Of a DNA stretch of 15,599 nucleotides, positions 1 to 6,185 are shown piece after piece. Origin of the DNA: Alphaproteobacteria bacterium (GTDB taxonomy: Bacteria; Pseudomonadota; Alphaproteobacteria; UBA1280; UBA12223); assembly GCA_003450915.1 (NCBI GenBank), contig DMEM01000060.1:1-15599 (forward strand). The letters are read 5' to 3'. Positions within the stretch are counted from its first letter, which is position 1; each line of letters opens with the position of its first letter. Under the pieces are notes generated by a model. That model was not told the origin of the DNA. It saw nothing but the letters and a program-made list of their open reading frames with translations, and did no database searches. The translations under genes and the position numbers were made by a program.

Positions 1-2
1 AT

Positions 3-995
3 GCTGATGAAAAAGCAAAAGATAAAGAACAAAAAAATCAAATTGCTCAGCAGTTAAAAATATTAAATAACTCTATTAAAAAAATCGAAACAGAAATTGC
101 TAAAAATAGAAAAAAATCTAAAGCAGTAAAATCAGAAATTACAAAGCTAGAGAAAGATCAGAAAACTCTAGAAACAAGACTTGATAATGAGCTGGCTAAT
201 TTTAATCAAACTACTACAAGTATTTTGCGTTTAGGTCAGGTTCCTTCTGAAATTGTATTACTACAAGATACTCTACAAATGCAGCAAAAAAGAACAGGTG
301 CATTAGCTATATTAAAAAAACAGTTAACTTTAGATATTGAGCATTCTAAAAAATCATTAGAAGATTTAACTATTAATTTAGAAGAGCAAAAACAAAAAAA
401 ATCAGACTTAAAATCTATCCAAAATCGTTTAGTGGCTAAAAGATTAGAATTTAGAGAATTACGAAAACAGCAAAAAACAGTTTTAAGACTACCAGCAGAA
501 ATTCGCTTAAAAATGGAGAGAGATGCTGTTATGTTGGCTCAAAATTTAAATCTTAATAGATTTTTAAACTCAACAAAGCGTAAAACAGTAAAAACTAAAA
601 CATCATTATCAAAAGAAAAACTACCTGTTAAAGGTAAAATTGTTGAAAATTACCATGATAAAGACAGAATTACTCAGTTGCCAGTTCAAGGTATGACAAT
701 TGAAGGTTTTGCTAGAGGTAAAATTAAAGCATTGCATGATGGTCGAGTTATTTATTCTGGAGTATTTAGAGAATATGGTCATTTAGTTATTTTAGAGCAT
801 CAATCAGGTGCGCATAGTTTATATGCCGGTTTCGGTAAAGCAATTGTTGATGTTGGTGATTATTTAAATTCTGGCGATTTAATGGGCTTCTTGCCTTCAG
901 AAGAAGAGCCAAATCTATACTTTGAAGTTAGAATTAATAATAAGGCTCAAAACCCTAAAAAATGGTTAGAAAAAGATTTAAATGTAACTAGCTAA
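3..995 (+). CDS. envC: EnvC-like murein hydrolase activator, partial (5' end outside window)
   Basis: The reading frame is open from base 3 to the stop at 993-995, giving 330 codons without a start, so the N-terminus with the expected signal peptide lies to the left. The first ~150 residues are a Lys/Glu/Gln-rich coiled coil. The last ~120 residues form a LytM/peptidase M23 fold, with segments such as GHLVILEH, SLYAGFG and LYFEVR followed by NPKKWL. The metal-binding His and Asp residues of active LytM enzymes are missing: the usual LHFE is LYFE, and the HxH position reads YAG. The same loss is known in EnvC, a periplasmic factor that activates cell-wall amidases at the septum through FtsEX. 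I therefore call an activator rather than an endopeptidase. The gene is followed at once by a strong terminator, so it ends its transcription unit. The symbol is inferred from family resemblance. Confidence 0.85.
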   Translation, partial: ADEKAKDKEQKNQIAQQLKILNNSIKKIETEIAKNRKKSKAVKSEITKLEKDQKTLETRLDNELANFNQTTTSILRLGQVPSEIVLLQDTLQMQQKRTGALAILKKQLTLDIEHSKKSLEDLTINLEEQKQKKSDLKSIQNRLVAKRLEFRELRKQQKTVLRLPAEIRLKMERDAVMLAQNLNLNRFLNSTKRKTVKTKTSLSKEKLPVKGKIVENYHDKDRITQLPVQGMTIEGFARGKIKALHDGRVIYSGVFREYGHLVILEHQSGAHSLYAGFGKAIVDVGDYLNSGDLMGFLPSEEEPNLYFEVRINNKAQNPKKWLEKDLNVTS

Positions 996-1025
996 ATAGT
1001 GGTAATTTACAGATAGTTTATTGAC

Positions 1026-1055
1026 AGTGTGGCATTCGTATGCCACACTATTTTT
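1026..1055 (+). terminator. Rho-independent terminator after envC
   Basis: A perfect 10-bp stem (AGTGTGGCAT, 1026-1035, with ATGCCACACT, 1040-1049) has a 4-base loop TCGT and is followed by a short T-run. It lies 30 bases after the stop codon of the EnvC-like gene. Confidence 0.88.
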
Positions 1056-1096
1056 ATATTTAACTCTAAATAAAATAATAAAAAGGATAAATAATA

Positions 1097-1591
1097 ATGA
1101 AAAAAATATTAGCAGTTGTTTTAGCACTAGTTTTAGCATTTACTACTACATCATATGCTGAAGATACAGATGGATCTAGAGAGCACAAATATAAAAAAGA
1201 AGCTAGAGGCGAGCATAAAGGTAAAAGAAATTTTGAAGGCAAACGTGATGGAGATCGTAAGGCAAGAAATGGTGACGGCGATAATTCAAAAAGAAAGCAA
1301 GCTCATAAAGCATGCGCTCAAAAGTGTAATATCAATAAAGAAAAAGTAAAGCAGTGTCGTAAAAAACATGGTGCTCAAAAAGGTGATAATCTAAAAGGTA
1401 AATGTTTAGGTGAAAAGGGTAAAACTTGTATGAAATCATGCATGAAGTCAAAAAGAGAAGCTTTTAAAGGTAAGCATGATGGCCAGCACAGAGGGAAGAA
1501 GAATTTTGACGGAAAAAGAGATGATGATAAAGAATCAAGAAGATCTCACAGAAAAAATTTAAGAGATGAATCTAAAGCAAGTGTTGAATAA
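1097..1591 (+). CDS. Exported Lys-rich protein with one six-cysteine (twin CX3C) module
   Basis: This 164-residue protein has a clear signal peptide: MKK, a hydrophobic core, and likely cleavage after SYA at residue 21. The mature part is very basic and charged. Six cysteines sit at residues 73, 77, 87, 103, 111 and 115, giving C-x3-C-x9-C-x15-C-x7-C-x3-C. The same spacing occurs twice in the next gene, so the two are paralogs. A charged motif flanks the module on both sides (residues 38-55 and 129-146, both of the form GxHxGKxNFxGKRDxD). The ATG is preceded by AAAAAGGAT at good distance. It has its own terminator upstream and downstream, so it is probably monocistronic. I do not recognise a characterised family. 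An even number of conserved cysteines in an exported protein suggests structural disulfides or metal binding in the periplasm, which is inference. Confidence 0.85.
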   Translation: MKKILAVVLALVLAFTTTSYAEDTDGSREHKYKKEARGEHKGKRNFEGKRDGDRKARNGDGDNSKRKQAHKACAQKCNINKEKVKQCRKKHGAQKGDNLKGKCLGEKGKTCMKSCMKSKREAFKGKHDGQHRGKKNFDGKRDDDKESRRSHRKNLRDESKASVE

Positions 1592-1605
1592 TTAAGTACT
1601 ATTTT

Positions 1606-1636
1606 AAAGGGTGGCTTTCAATAAGCTACCTTTTTT
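1606..1636 (+). terminator. Rho-independent terminator
   Basis: GGTGGCTT (with one G-T pair) folds back on AAGCTACC around a TCAAT loop, flanked by AAA on the left and six T on the right. It begins 15 bases after the stop of the first six-cysteine gene. Confidence 0.82.
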
Positions 1637-1646
1637 ATATTCTGAT

Positions 1647-1675
1647 TTGACTATTTATGTAAAAGACTATACGAT
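1647..1675 (+). promoter_or_regulatory. Candidate sigma-70 type promoter for the second six-cysteine gene
   Basis: TTGACT at 1647-1652 is followed by a 17-base spacer and TACGAT at 1670-1675. It lies just after the preceding terminator and about 40 bases before the start codon at 1713. The -35 is good and the -10 moderate, so this is a prediction from consensus only. Confidence 0.45.
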
Positions 1676-1712
1676 AATACCAAGAAATATAAATTAAAAG
1701 AGGTAGAAGAGC

Positions 1713-2225
1713 ATGAAAAATTTAGTGACAATATTTTTAATTAGCATGTTTGCATTAAACGCAAATTTTGCATGGTCTGATGTTAAAAACTCTACACAAG
1801 AATATAATATTGCAGACTCTCATGATGCACATAAAGACCATGAAAGAATAAGAAATGAATTTAAATATAAACAAAAAGAAGATAAAAAAGAATTTAGAGA
1901 ATCAAGAGATGTTTGTTTTAAGAAATGTAGAATAAATGTTGAAAAAATTAATGACTGTAAGTTAAGAGCAACAACAGCATCTGAAAAAGCAGCTTGTTTG
2001 AGTAATACTCAAAAAGAATGTTTAATGGAGTGTAAAAGCGTGCAATTAGAAACAATGGGATTTAAACCAAGTCCGGAAAGGCATCTGTCATGTTTTCAAA
2101 CTTGCAATGTAAATAAAGATGCTTTAAAACAGTGTCGTAAAAAATATCAAGACAGAGGCATGAGTTTAAAAGGTAAATGTTTACAAAGCTCTGAAAGATC
2201 TTGTTTGCAAAGCTGCATGAAGTAA
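1713..2225 (+). CDS. Exported protein with two six-cysteine (twin CX3C) modules
   Basis: This 170-residue protein has a signal peptide (hydrophobic residues 4-18, probable cleavage after AWS near residue 22). A charged His/Asp/Lys/Glu-rich linker follows, then two copies of a six-cysteine module. The first has Cys 68, 72, 82, 95, 103 and 107; the second has Cys 127, 131, 141, 156, 164 and 168. Spacing is C-x3-C-x9-C-x12 or x14-C-x7-C-x3-C. The second copy is closest to the module in the upstream paralog, sharing KQCRKK and LKGKC. The start is supported by AGAGG and GAAG just upstream. A promoter-like sequence and a terminator before it imply independent transcription. Cysteines are conserved in spacing across all three modules while the residues between vary, which points to a real fold. 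Function is unknown. Confidence 0.85.
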   Translation: MKNLVTIFLISMFALNANFAWSDVKNSTQEYNIADSHDAHKDHERIRNEFKYKQKEDKKEFRESRDVCFKKCRINVEKINDCKLRATTASEKAACLSNTQKECLMECKSVQLETMGFKPSPERHLSCFQTCNVNKDALKQCRKKYQDRGMSLKGKCLQSSERSCLQSCMK

Positions 2226-2240
2226 TTTTAAAATAAAGTA

Positions 2241-2268
2241 AAAAGGCCACCTGTTTAGAGGTGGCCTT
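2241..2268 (-). terminator. Hairpin terminator between convergent genes
   Basis: A perfect 10-bp stem, AAGGCCACCT (2243-2252) with AGGTGGCCTT (2259-2268), has a 6-base loop. Reading on the minus strand, it runs into a T-rich tract (TTTTTACTTTATTT), so it best serves the minus-strand gene ending at 2290. On the plus strand the T-run is poor, but the hairpin probably also limits readthrough from the six-cysteine gene. Confidence 0.75.
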
Positions 2269-2289
2269 CGATTATTGCAGCTATATTCA

Positions 2290-2685
2290 TTATTTAGATA
2301 ATTCCTCATAACGATAATGTTTTGAGGTTATGGAAAAAGTATTGTCTTCCTTATTGAATGCATATTCAGCATTACCCATTCCAATAACTACCTCGTTTAG
2401 TTCAGAGGCAAGGAGTTCTGCTTCTTCTTTTGTGCAGTTGTGAGGTGCTACAAAATAGTAATCGATGCACTGATTTGGGTTATCAGCGGAGCCATCTTTG
2501 TTTAGTTTAACATAATCGCCAGAGTTTCTATCTAGACAATACCAATCAGGTTGAAGATCTTTTTCCATGTCTTTCTTGATTTTTTCGATACAAACCGAAG
2601 TTCGTAGGTCACTAGATTCCCTTGATCCAAAAAGCTTTTCAATGTTTTTTATAGCTTTTAATTGTTCATGTGTTAGTACGCTCAT
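2290..2685 (-). CDS. Hypothetical protein, 131 residues
   Basis: No signal peptide or membrane segment is visible, so the product is probably cytoplasmic. The start is supported by AAGGAAAG about 5 bases upstream on the minus strand, and a terminator follows the stop. The N-terminal ~45 residues look helical and highly charged. The middle (residues 46-84) carries a W-Y-C-L-D stretch and cysteines at 32, 50, 73 and 84. The C-terminal part reads as a helix (KEEAELLASELNE) followed by strands (AEYAF, TFSIT). I do not recognise the family. It is separated from flgE by a terminator and a 200-base gap, so it is probably not part of the flagellar operon. Base use matches its neighbours. Confidence 0.75.
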   Translation of the reverse strand: MSVLTHEQLKAIKNIEKLFGSRESSDLRTSVCIEKIKKDMEKDLQPDWYCLDRNSGDYVKLNKDGSADNPNQCIDYYFVAPHNCTKEEAELLASELNEVVIGMGNAEYAFNKEDNTFSITSKHYRYEELSK

Positions 2686-2764
2686 AATCTTTCCTTTTTT
2701 TGAAAGAGAGGTCTTAGAGTTTAAGTTGATATAAAAAAATCAACACAAAAAACGTAACCTCTTG

Positions 2765-2821
2765 TAAAAGATGTATACTAGTCTATGTAGCTAATTAAAA
2801 GAAAGTATCTGACATCTTTTA
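2765..2821. repeat. Long-arm inverted repeat in the gap upstream of the 131-residue gene
   Basis: TAAAAGATGT (2765-2774) and ACATCTTTTA (2812-2821) are perfect 10-base inverted repeats. The pairing continues inwards with ATAC/GTAT after a 3-base bulge. The spacer is 37 bases. It could fold as a transcript hairpin in the leader of the minus-strand gene or be an operator pair. No function can be assigned. A second small inverted repeat (GTTGAT/ATCAAC, 2725-2744) lies closer to that gene. Confidence 0.5.
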
Positions 2822-2840
2822 AGTTTTTAAGTGCTAATAC

Positions 2841-2869
2841 AAAAAATACCCCTGCAAATATTGCAAGGG
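2841..2869 (-). terminator. Terminator of flgE
   Basis: On the minus strand, CCCTTGCAA pairs with TTGCAGGGG (one G-U pair) around a 3-base loop and is followed by TATTTTTTG. It lies about 55 bases past the flgE stop codon. Confidence 0.82.
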
Positions 2870-2923
2870 CATAGCTTATGAAAGGATTGTGATTATTAAA
2901 CTATAGTATTTAAACTTTCGTTA

Positions 2924-4849
2924 TTATCTTAAGTTCAATAAGTCGTTTAGCATTTGGTCAACTGTTGTAACAACTTTTGAGTTTGCTTGATATGCTCTTT
3001 GAGTAACAATTAGCTGAGAGAACTCATTTGCAATATCAACAGTTGATTGTTCTAAAGCACCTGATACGATAGTAGCAGTACCACCAATACCAGCTTCTTT
3101 GTTTAGAGGTAAGCCTGATGCTTCAGTTTGTGTCAGTAGGTTTCCTGAAACAGGAGCTAATGCTGAAGGGTTTTGGAATACACCAACAACCAGTTTAAAT
3201 AGTTTGTTTGTTTCACCGTTTGTAAATGAACCAATAACATAACCTTCATCATCAACAGTAATAGATGATAGCTCACCAGCACCAAAACCGTTTTGAATTG
3301 AGAATCTAACGTTGTTTGATGATGCTAATTGTAGAACACCATCAGTACCAACACCAGTTCCTGTAGGTAAAACATTACTTGGAGTAACTGAACCTAAAGT
3401 CATGTCTGTTGTAGGAGCTGTCCAGCCTGCACCAAGTGTCATAGTAAAGCCATTACCAAACTCAACAGTTCTATTAGTAGCTGTTGCAGGAACAGTTTCT
3501 CTATAAGTATCGCCATTAGGGTCTGTTAGAACAAGTTCGTTAGTCGTATCATCCCATGACATGTTGAATGGACCGTTAATAGGTGCTGCATCGCCATTTT
3601 TAGCAAAGTATTGCTCTTCATCAAGGTAAACACCTAATACTCCACCAGCATTTTGAACATTGATTTGCTCTAGAGGGTTAGCATCAGCACCTGGGTTTGT
3701 AGTAACATCAAATGTAATACCATTTGAGAATGCTAATGTTGCAGGAGGAGCTGCTGGTTCTGCCAATGTTTCAGTACCATAAGGTGACACTAGTGTATAT
3801 TGAGATAAAGCATTATCATAGCTAATAGTATAATCACCAATTGCAGCATTTGTTGGCACGTTAATTTGGTGGTTAGCACTATTAGTTGGGTTTGTAATTG
3901 CTTGAGAAACATTACCAGCTAATGCACCTGTCATTTGTGCAGGGTTATTCATAACATAACCACCTTTAGCATCACCAAAATCTAGTGTAATATTACCAGC
4001 AGGAACACCGCCAGACCAAGGAATAGCTAATTGACCACCTGTAACATCTTCTAAAGTACCATCTTCGTTAAATGTTAGTGTTCCTGATCCAACTCTAGTA
4101 TTATCACCTTTAGTACCACCAATAACATTTGAACCATCAGTATAAGCTACATAATCCCATACGTTATCTGATCTTTTAATGTATGCAACAGATATATCTC
4201 TTGCACCACCTTGTGCATCATAAAATCTTTCATCACTAACATAAGCAGCTTTTGTAGGGTTCGCAACTATATCATCTAAGTTTTGATCTAATGTTCTTGT
4301 AGGGTCAAATGAGTAAATATCACTATTTGCATTTAAAGTAACACCTAGTTCTAGTTTGCTTGTTGGGCTCGCTGATGAACTAACAGTTTGCAGTTCAACA
4401 GGTTGTGGGTTTTGAATGTCAACAATATTACCTGTAGAGTCTGTTTTCCAACCAAGTAGGTAGTTACCAGAAGGGTGTTGTAAGTAACCTAAAGAATCTT
4501 CAGCAAAAGAACCAGCTCTTGTGTAGAATTTTGATGTTTCAGGTCCAACAGTTGTGTCATTTACTAACACGAAGAAACCACTTCCTGATAAAGCCAGGTC
4601 GGTAGCTGAATCTGTTGATTGTAGTGATCCTTGAATGTTCTGCGCTCTTTGAATATCTGATGATACACCACCAGAGTTATAGTTTGTACCACTAACACCA
4701 GAACTTGTTACAAGCTGTGAGAATAAAGCACGGTTTGCTTTATAACCAATAGTGTTCGTGTTTGCTAAGTTATCTGAAATAACAGAGATTGCTTCACCTT
4801 GTGCAGCAAGACCTGTAACAGATGATGATAATGCTCCGAATAAACTCAT
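2924..4849 (-). CDS. flgE: Flagellar hook protein FlgE
   Basis: FlgE polymerises into the hook that links the rod to the filament. The N-terminus (MSLFGALSSSVTGLAAQGE, then ISDNLANTNTIGYK) is the flagellar rod/hook signature. The C-terminus (ANEFSQLIVTQRAYQANSK, then VDQMLNDLLNLR) is the matching D0 helix. Residues 87-95 (LSGSGFFVL) and 109-115 (YTRAGSF) are typical of the D1 region. At 641 residues it is longer than the ~400 of enterobacterial FlgE. The extra length is in the exposed middle, where two related modules occur at about 338-382 and 427-472 (both pattern ...Y/FxxSYD/SWDD...L..PxGxT...FxNGxTF/M). It is preceded by its own sigma-54 type promoter and a probable terminator of flgD, so it can be transcribed separately from fliK-flgD. 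Confidence 0.96.
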   Translation of the reverse strand: MSLFGALSSSVTGLAAQGEAISVISDNLANTNTIGYKANRALFSQLVTSSGVSGTNYNSGGVSSDIQRAQNIQGSLQSTDSATDLALSGSGFFVLVNDTTVGPETSKFYTRAGSFAEDSLGYLQHPSGNYLLGWKTDSTGNIVDIQNPQPVELQTVSSSASPTSKLELGVTLNANSDIYSFDPTRTLDQNLDDIVANPTKAAYVSDERFYDAQGGARDISVAYIKRSDNVWDYVAYTDGSNVIGGTKGDNTRVGSGTLTFNEDGTLEDVTGGQLAIPWSGGVPAGNITLDFGDAKGGYVMNNPAQMTGALAGNVSQAITNPTNSANHQINVPTNAAIGDYTISYDNALSQYTLVSPYGTETLAEPAAPPATLAFSNGITFDVTTNPGADANPLEQINVQNAGGVLGVYLDEEQYFAKNGDAAPINGPFNMSWDDTTNELVLTDPNGDTYRETVPATATNRTVEFGNGFTMTLGAGWTAPTTDMTLGSVTPSNVLPTGTGVGTDGVLQLASSNNVRFSIQNGFGAGELSSITVDDEGYVIGSFTNGETNKLFKLVVGVFQNPSALAPVSGNLLTQTEASGLPLNKEAGIGGTATIVSGALEQSTVDIANEFSQLIVTQRAYQANSKVVTTVDQMLNDLLNLR

Positions 4850-4927
4850 GATATAATCCTTTCATTTTAGTTTTAACTTCTTTAATAAAAAAGAAGTCTA
4901 AAAAATCCTTTTCATTGTTTTTATAAA

Positions 4928-4944
4928 TGCAAATAGTATGCCAA
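4928..4944 (-). promoter_or_regulatory. Sigma-54 promoter upstream of flgE
   Basis: The minus strand reads TTGGCATACTATTTGCA. This matches the sigma-54 consensus TTGGCAC-N5-TTGCA with exactly 10 bases between the invariant GG (-24) and GC (-12). Transcription would start near 4917, about 68 bases before the flgE ATG. Hook genes are classic sigma-54 targets in Caulobacter-type flagellar hierarchies. Confidence 0.82.
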
Positions 4945-4960
4945 AAGCAATACTTACAAA

Positions 4961-5001
4961 TAAAAGGGCCTATAGCGGGAAGTTATAAAAACTACAGGTC
5001 C
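4961..5001 (-). terminator. Probable terminator after flgD
   Basis: On the minus strand, CCTGTAG pairs with CTATAGG (one G-U pair). Two further G-C pairs extend the stem past a mismatch, with a 16-base loop and then a TTTTA tail. It is weaker than the other terminators here because of the long loop and short T-run. It lies just before the flgE sigma-54 promoter. Confidence 0.45.
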
Positions 5002-5019
5002 TTAGCTAGGCAGATTTTT

Positions 5020-6168
5020 CTACTTTTTGGTAGAAATTACCTCTTCATAAAATGCTTTTCTGCCGTCGGCTGTGTAAATTAATACAATGTCTCCGGCTGT
5101 TTCAACTTTTTCTGCTGTTCCGTAGAAAAATGTATCTAGTCTTTCAGATTCAATCTTTCCGTCTGCAGCAGTGTTTTCTGCTTTAATCTCAATTGTATAA
5201 TTACCTGCATCAACCTTGTTGCCAGCAGAATCTGTTCCGTCCCAAACGAACTCATGGTTACCAGCAGAAGCTTCAAATGGAACTTCTTTAATTCTATTTC
5301 CATCTTCGTCTTTAATAGTAACTTTAACTGCTTGAGCATCTTTTGATAGACCATATGTAAATGACTTATCATTACCTGAGTATGCAAACTCGCTACCAGG
5401 AATTAAGATTTCTTTGCCTAGCATCTGTAGTGCTGTAGCATGTTTTGAACTATCTGTACCATCATTTTCAGATACTGATCTAGCTGCTAAAATATCATCT
5501 AACTCTGTTGATCGTCCATCAGATGTCATAATTGAATATGTGCTACCAAGTTTTGTAACTTTTTCAGCTTCAGCGTAAAAGTATGAAGTCAAAGGTGTTG
5601 TTGATGTTGACCCATCTGCTTTAATAGATTGACCTTCAACTTTAATAGAATAAATATCAGATGGAAGTCTATTGCCTTCTGCATCGCGACCATCCCATAA
5701 AACTTCATGAATACCTTCTTCAGCTTGGGCGTTGAAGTCATGAACCTTTTCGCCTGATGAGTCATAAACTGTAACTTTTACAGATTCTAAAGGTTGGTTA
5801 GAGTCATAAGAAAATTCAATATTACCTGTTTCTTTTAAGGCAAATTTATTACCAGGAACTAAAATTTCTTTGCCAATATAGCTCATAGCCTCAGTTTGTT
5901 TAGTATCTGGCTGCGCCTTTACTAGTGCTTCTAAGTATTCGTTGGTATTAATTTGTTGTTCTAAGCTAGAGAATTGTGCTAGTTGAGATGTAAACTCTGT
6001 ACCATCTTGAGGGTTAAGAGGATCTTGGTTTGCTAACTGTGCTGTTAAAAGCTGTAAGAAAGTATCAAAATCGGCAATTGCCTGATTTTTATCCTTTGAT
6101 GTACCACTTGTTGTGCTAGTTGCACTTGTCGAAGTTATGGTAGTATCTGTTACATTTGCCGTTACCAT
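5020..6168 (-). CDS. flgD: Flagellar hook assembly scaffold FlgD with duplicated C-terminal domain
   Basis: FlgD caps the growing hook and guides FlgE addition. Residues 30-75 are the conserved FlgD N-terminal region (FDTFLQLLTAQLANQDPLNP, then TSQLAQFSSLEQ), after a Ser/Thr-rich leader. Family members are usually ~220-230 residues with one distal Tudor/Ig-like unit, whereas this one is 382. The distal unit is present twice, at about 96-230 and 249-380. Each copy has GKEIL[VI]PG, VKVT, a strand ending in EvlWDG or EFVWDG, GNYTI or DIYSI, a FFY or YFY strand, an AEKV motif and a TxDGR motif. The period is 151-152 residues. The start follows a good AAAGGG ribosome site, 17 bases after fliK, so it is translated from the fliK transcript. 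The duplication is seen directly; its effect on cap size is inference. Confidence 0.95.
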   Translation of the reverse strand: MVTANVTDTTITSTSATSTTSGTSKDKNQAIADFDTFLQLLTAQLANQDPLNPQDGTEFTSQLAQFSSLEQQINTNEYLEALVKAQPDTKQTEAMSYIGKEILVPGNKFALKETGNIEFSYDSNQPLESVKVTVYDSSGEKVHDFNAQAEEGIHEVLWDGRDAEGNRLPSDIYSIKVEGQSIKADGSTSTTPLTSYFYAEAEKVTKLGSTYSIMTSDGRSTELDDILAARSVSENDGTDSSKHATALQMLGKEILIPGSEFAYSGNDKSFTYGLSKDAQAVKVTIKDEDGNRIKEVPFEASAGNHEFVWDGTDSAGNKVDAGNYTIEIKAENTAADGKIESERLDTFFYGTAEKVETAGDIVLIYTADGRKAFYEEVISTKK

Positions 6169-6185
6169 TAATTTACCCTTTCAAA

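Noticed and set aside
225..995. TTG at 225 as the start of the EnvC-like gene
   Set aside because: The frame is open back to base 3 with continuous coiled-coil coding, and no ribosome site precedes 225. The real start is outside the window.
1021..1054. TTGACA at 1021 as a promoter for the gene at 1097
   Set aside because: The nearest -10 like sequence (TATTTT, 1049) is about 22 bases away, and the interval is the terminator stem. The match is probably chance.
1155..1349. A 64-codon plus-strand open frame
   Set aside because: It lies wholly inside the first six-cysteine gene in another frame. The main frame has a signal peptide, a ribosome site and a paralog.
2062..2250. A 62-codon minus-strand frame opposite the second six-cysteine gene
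   Set aside because: It overlaps the conserved cysteine module in full and its start lies inside the terminator hairpin.
5136..5387. An 83-codon minus-strand open frame inside flgD
   Set aside because: It is an alternative frame on the same strand. The flgD frame has the conserved domain there.
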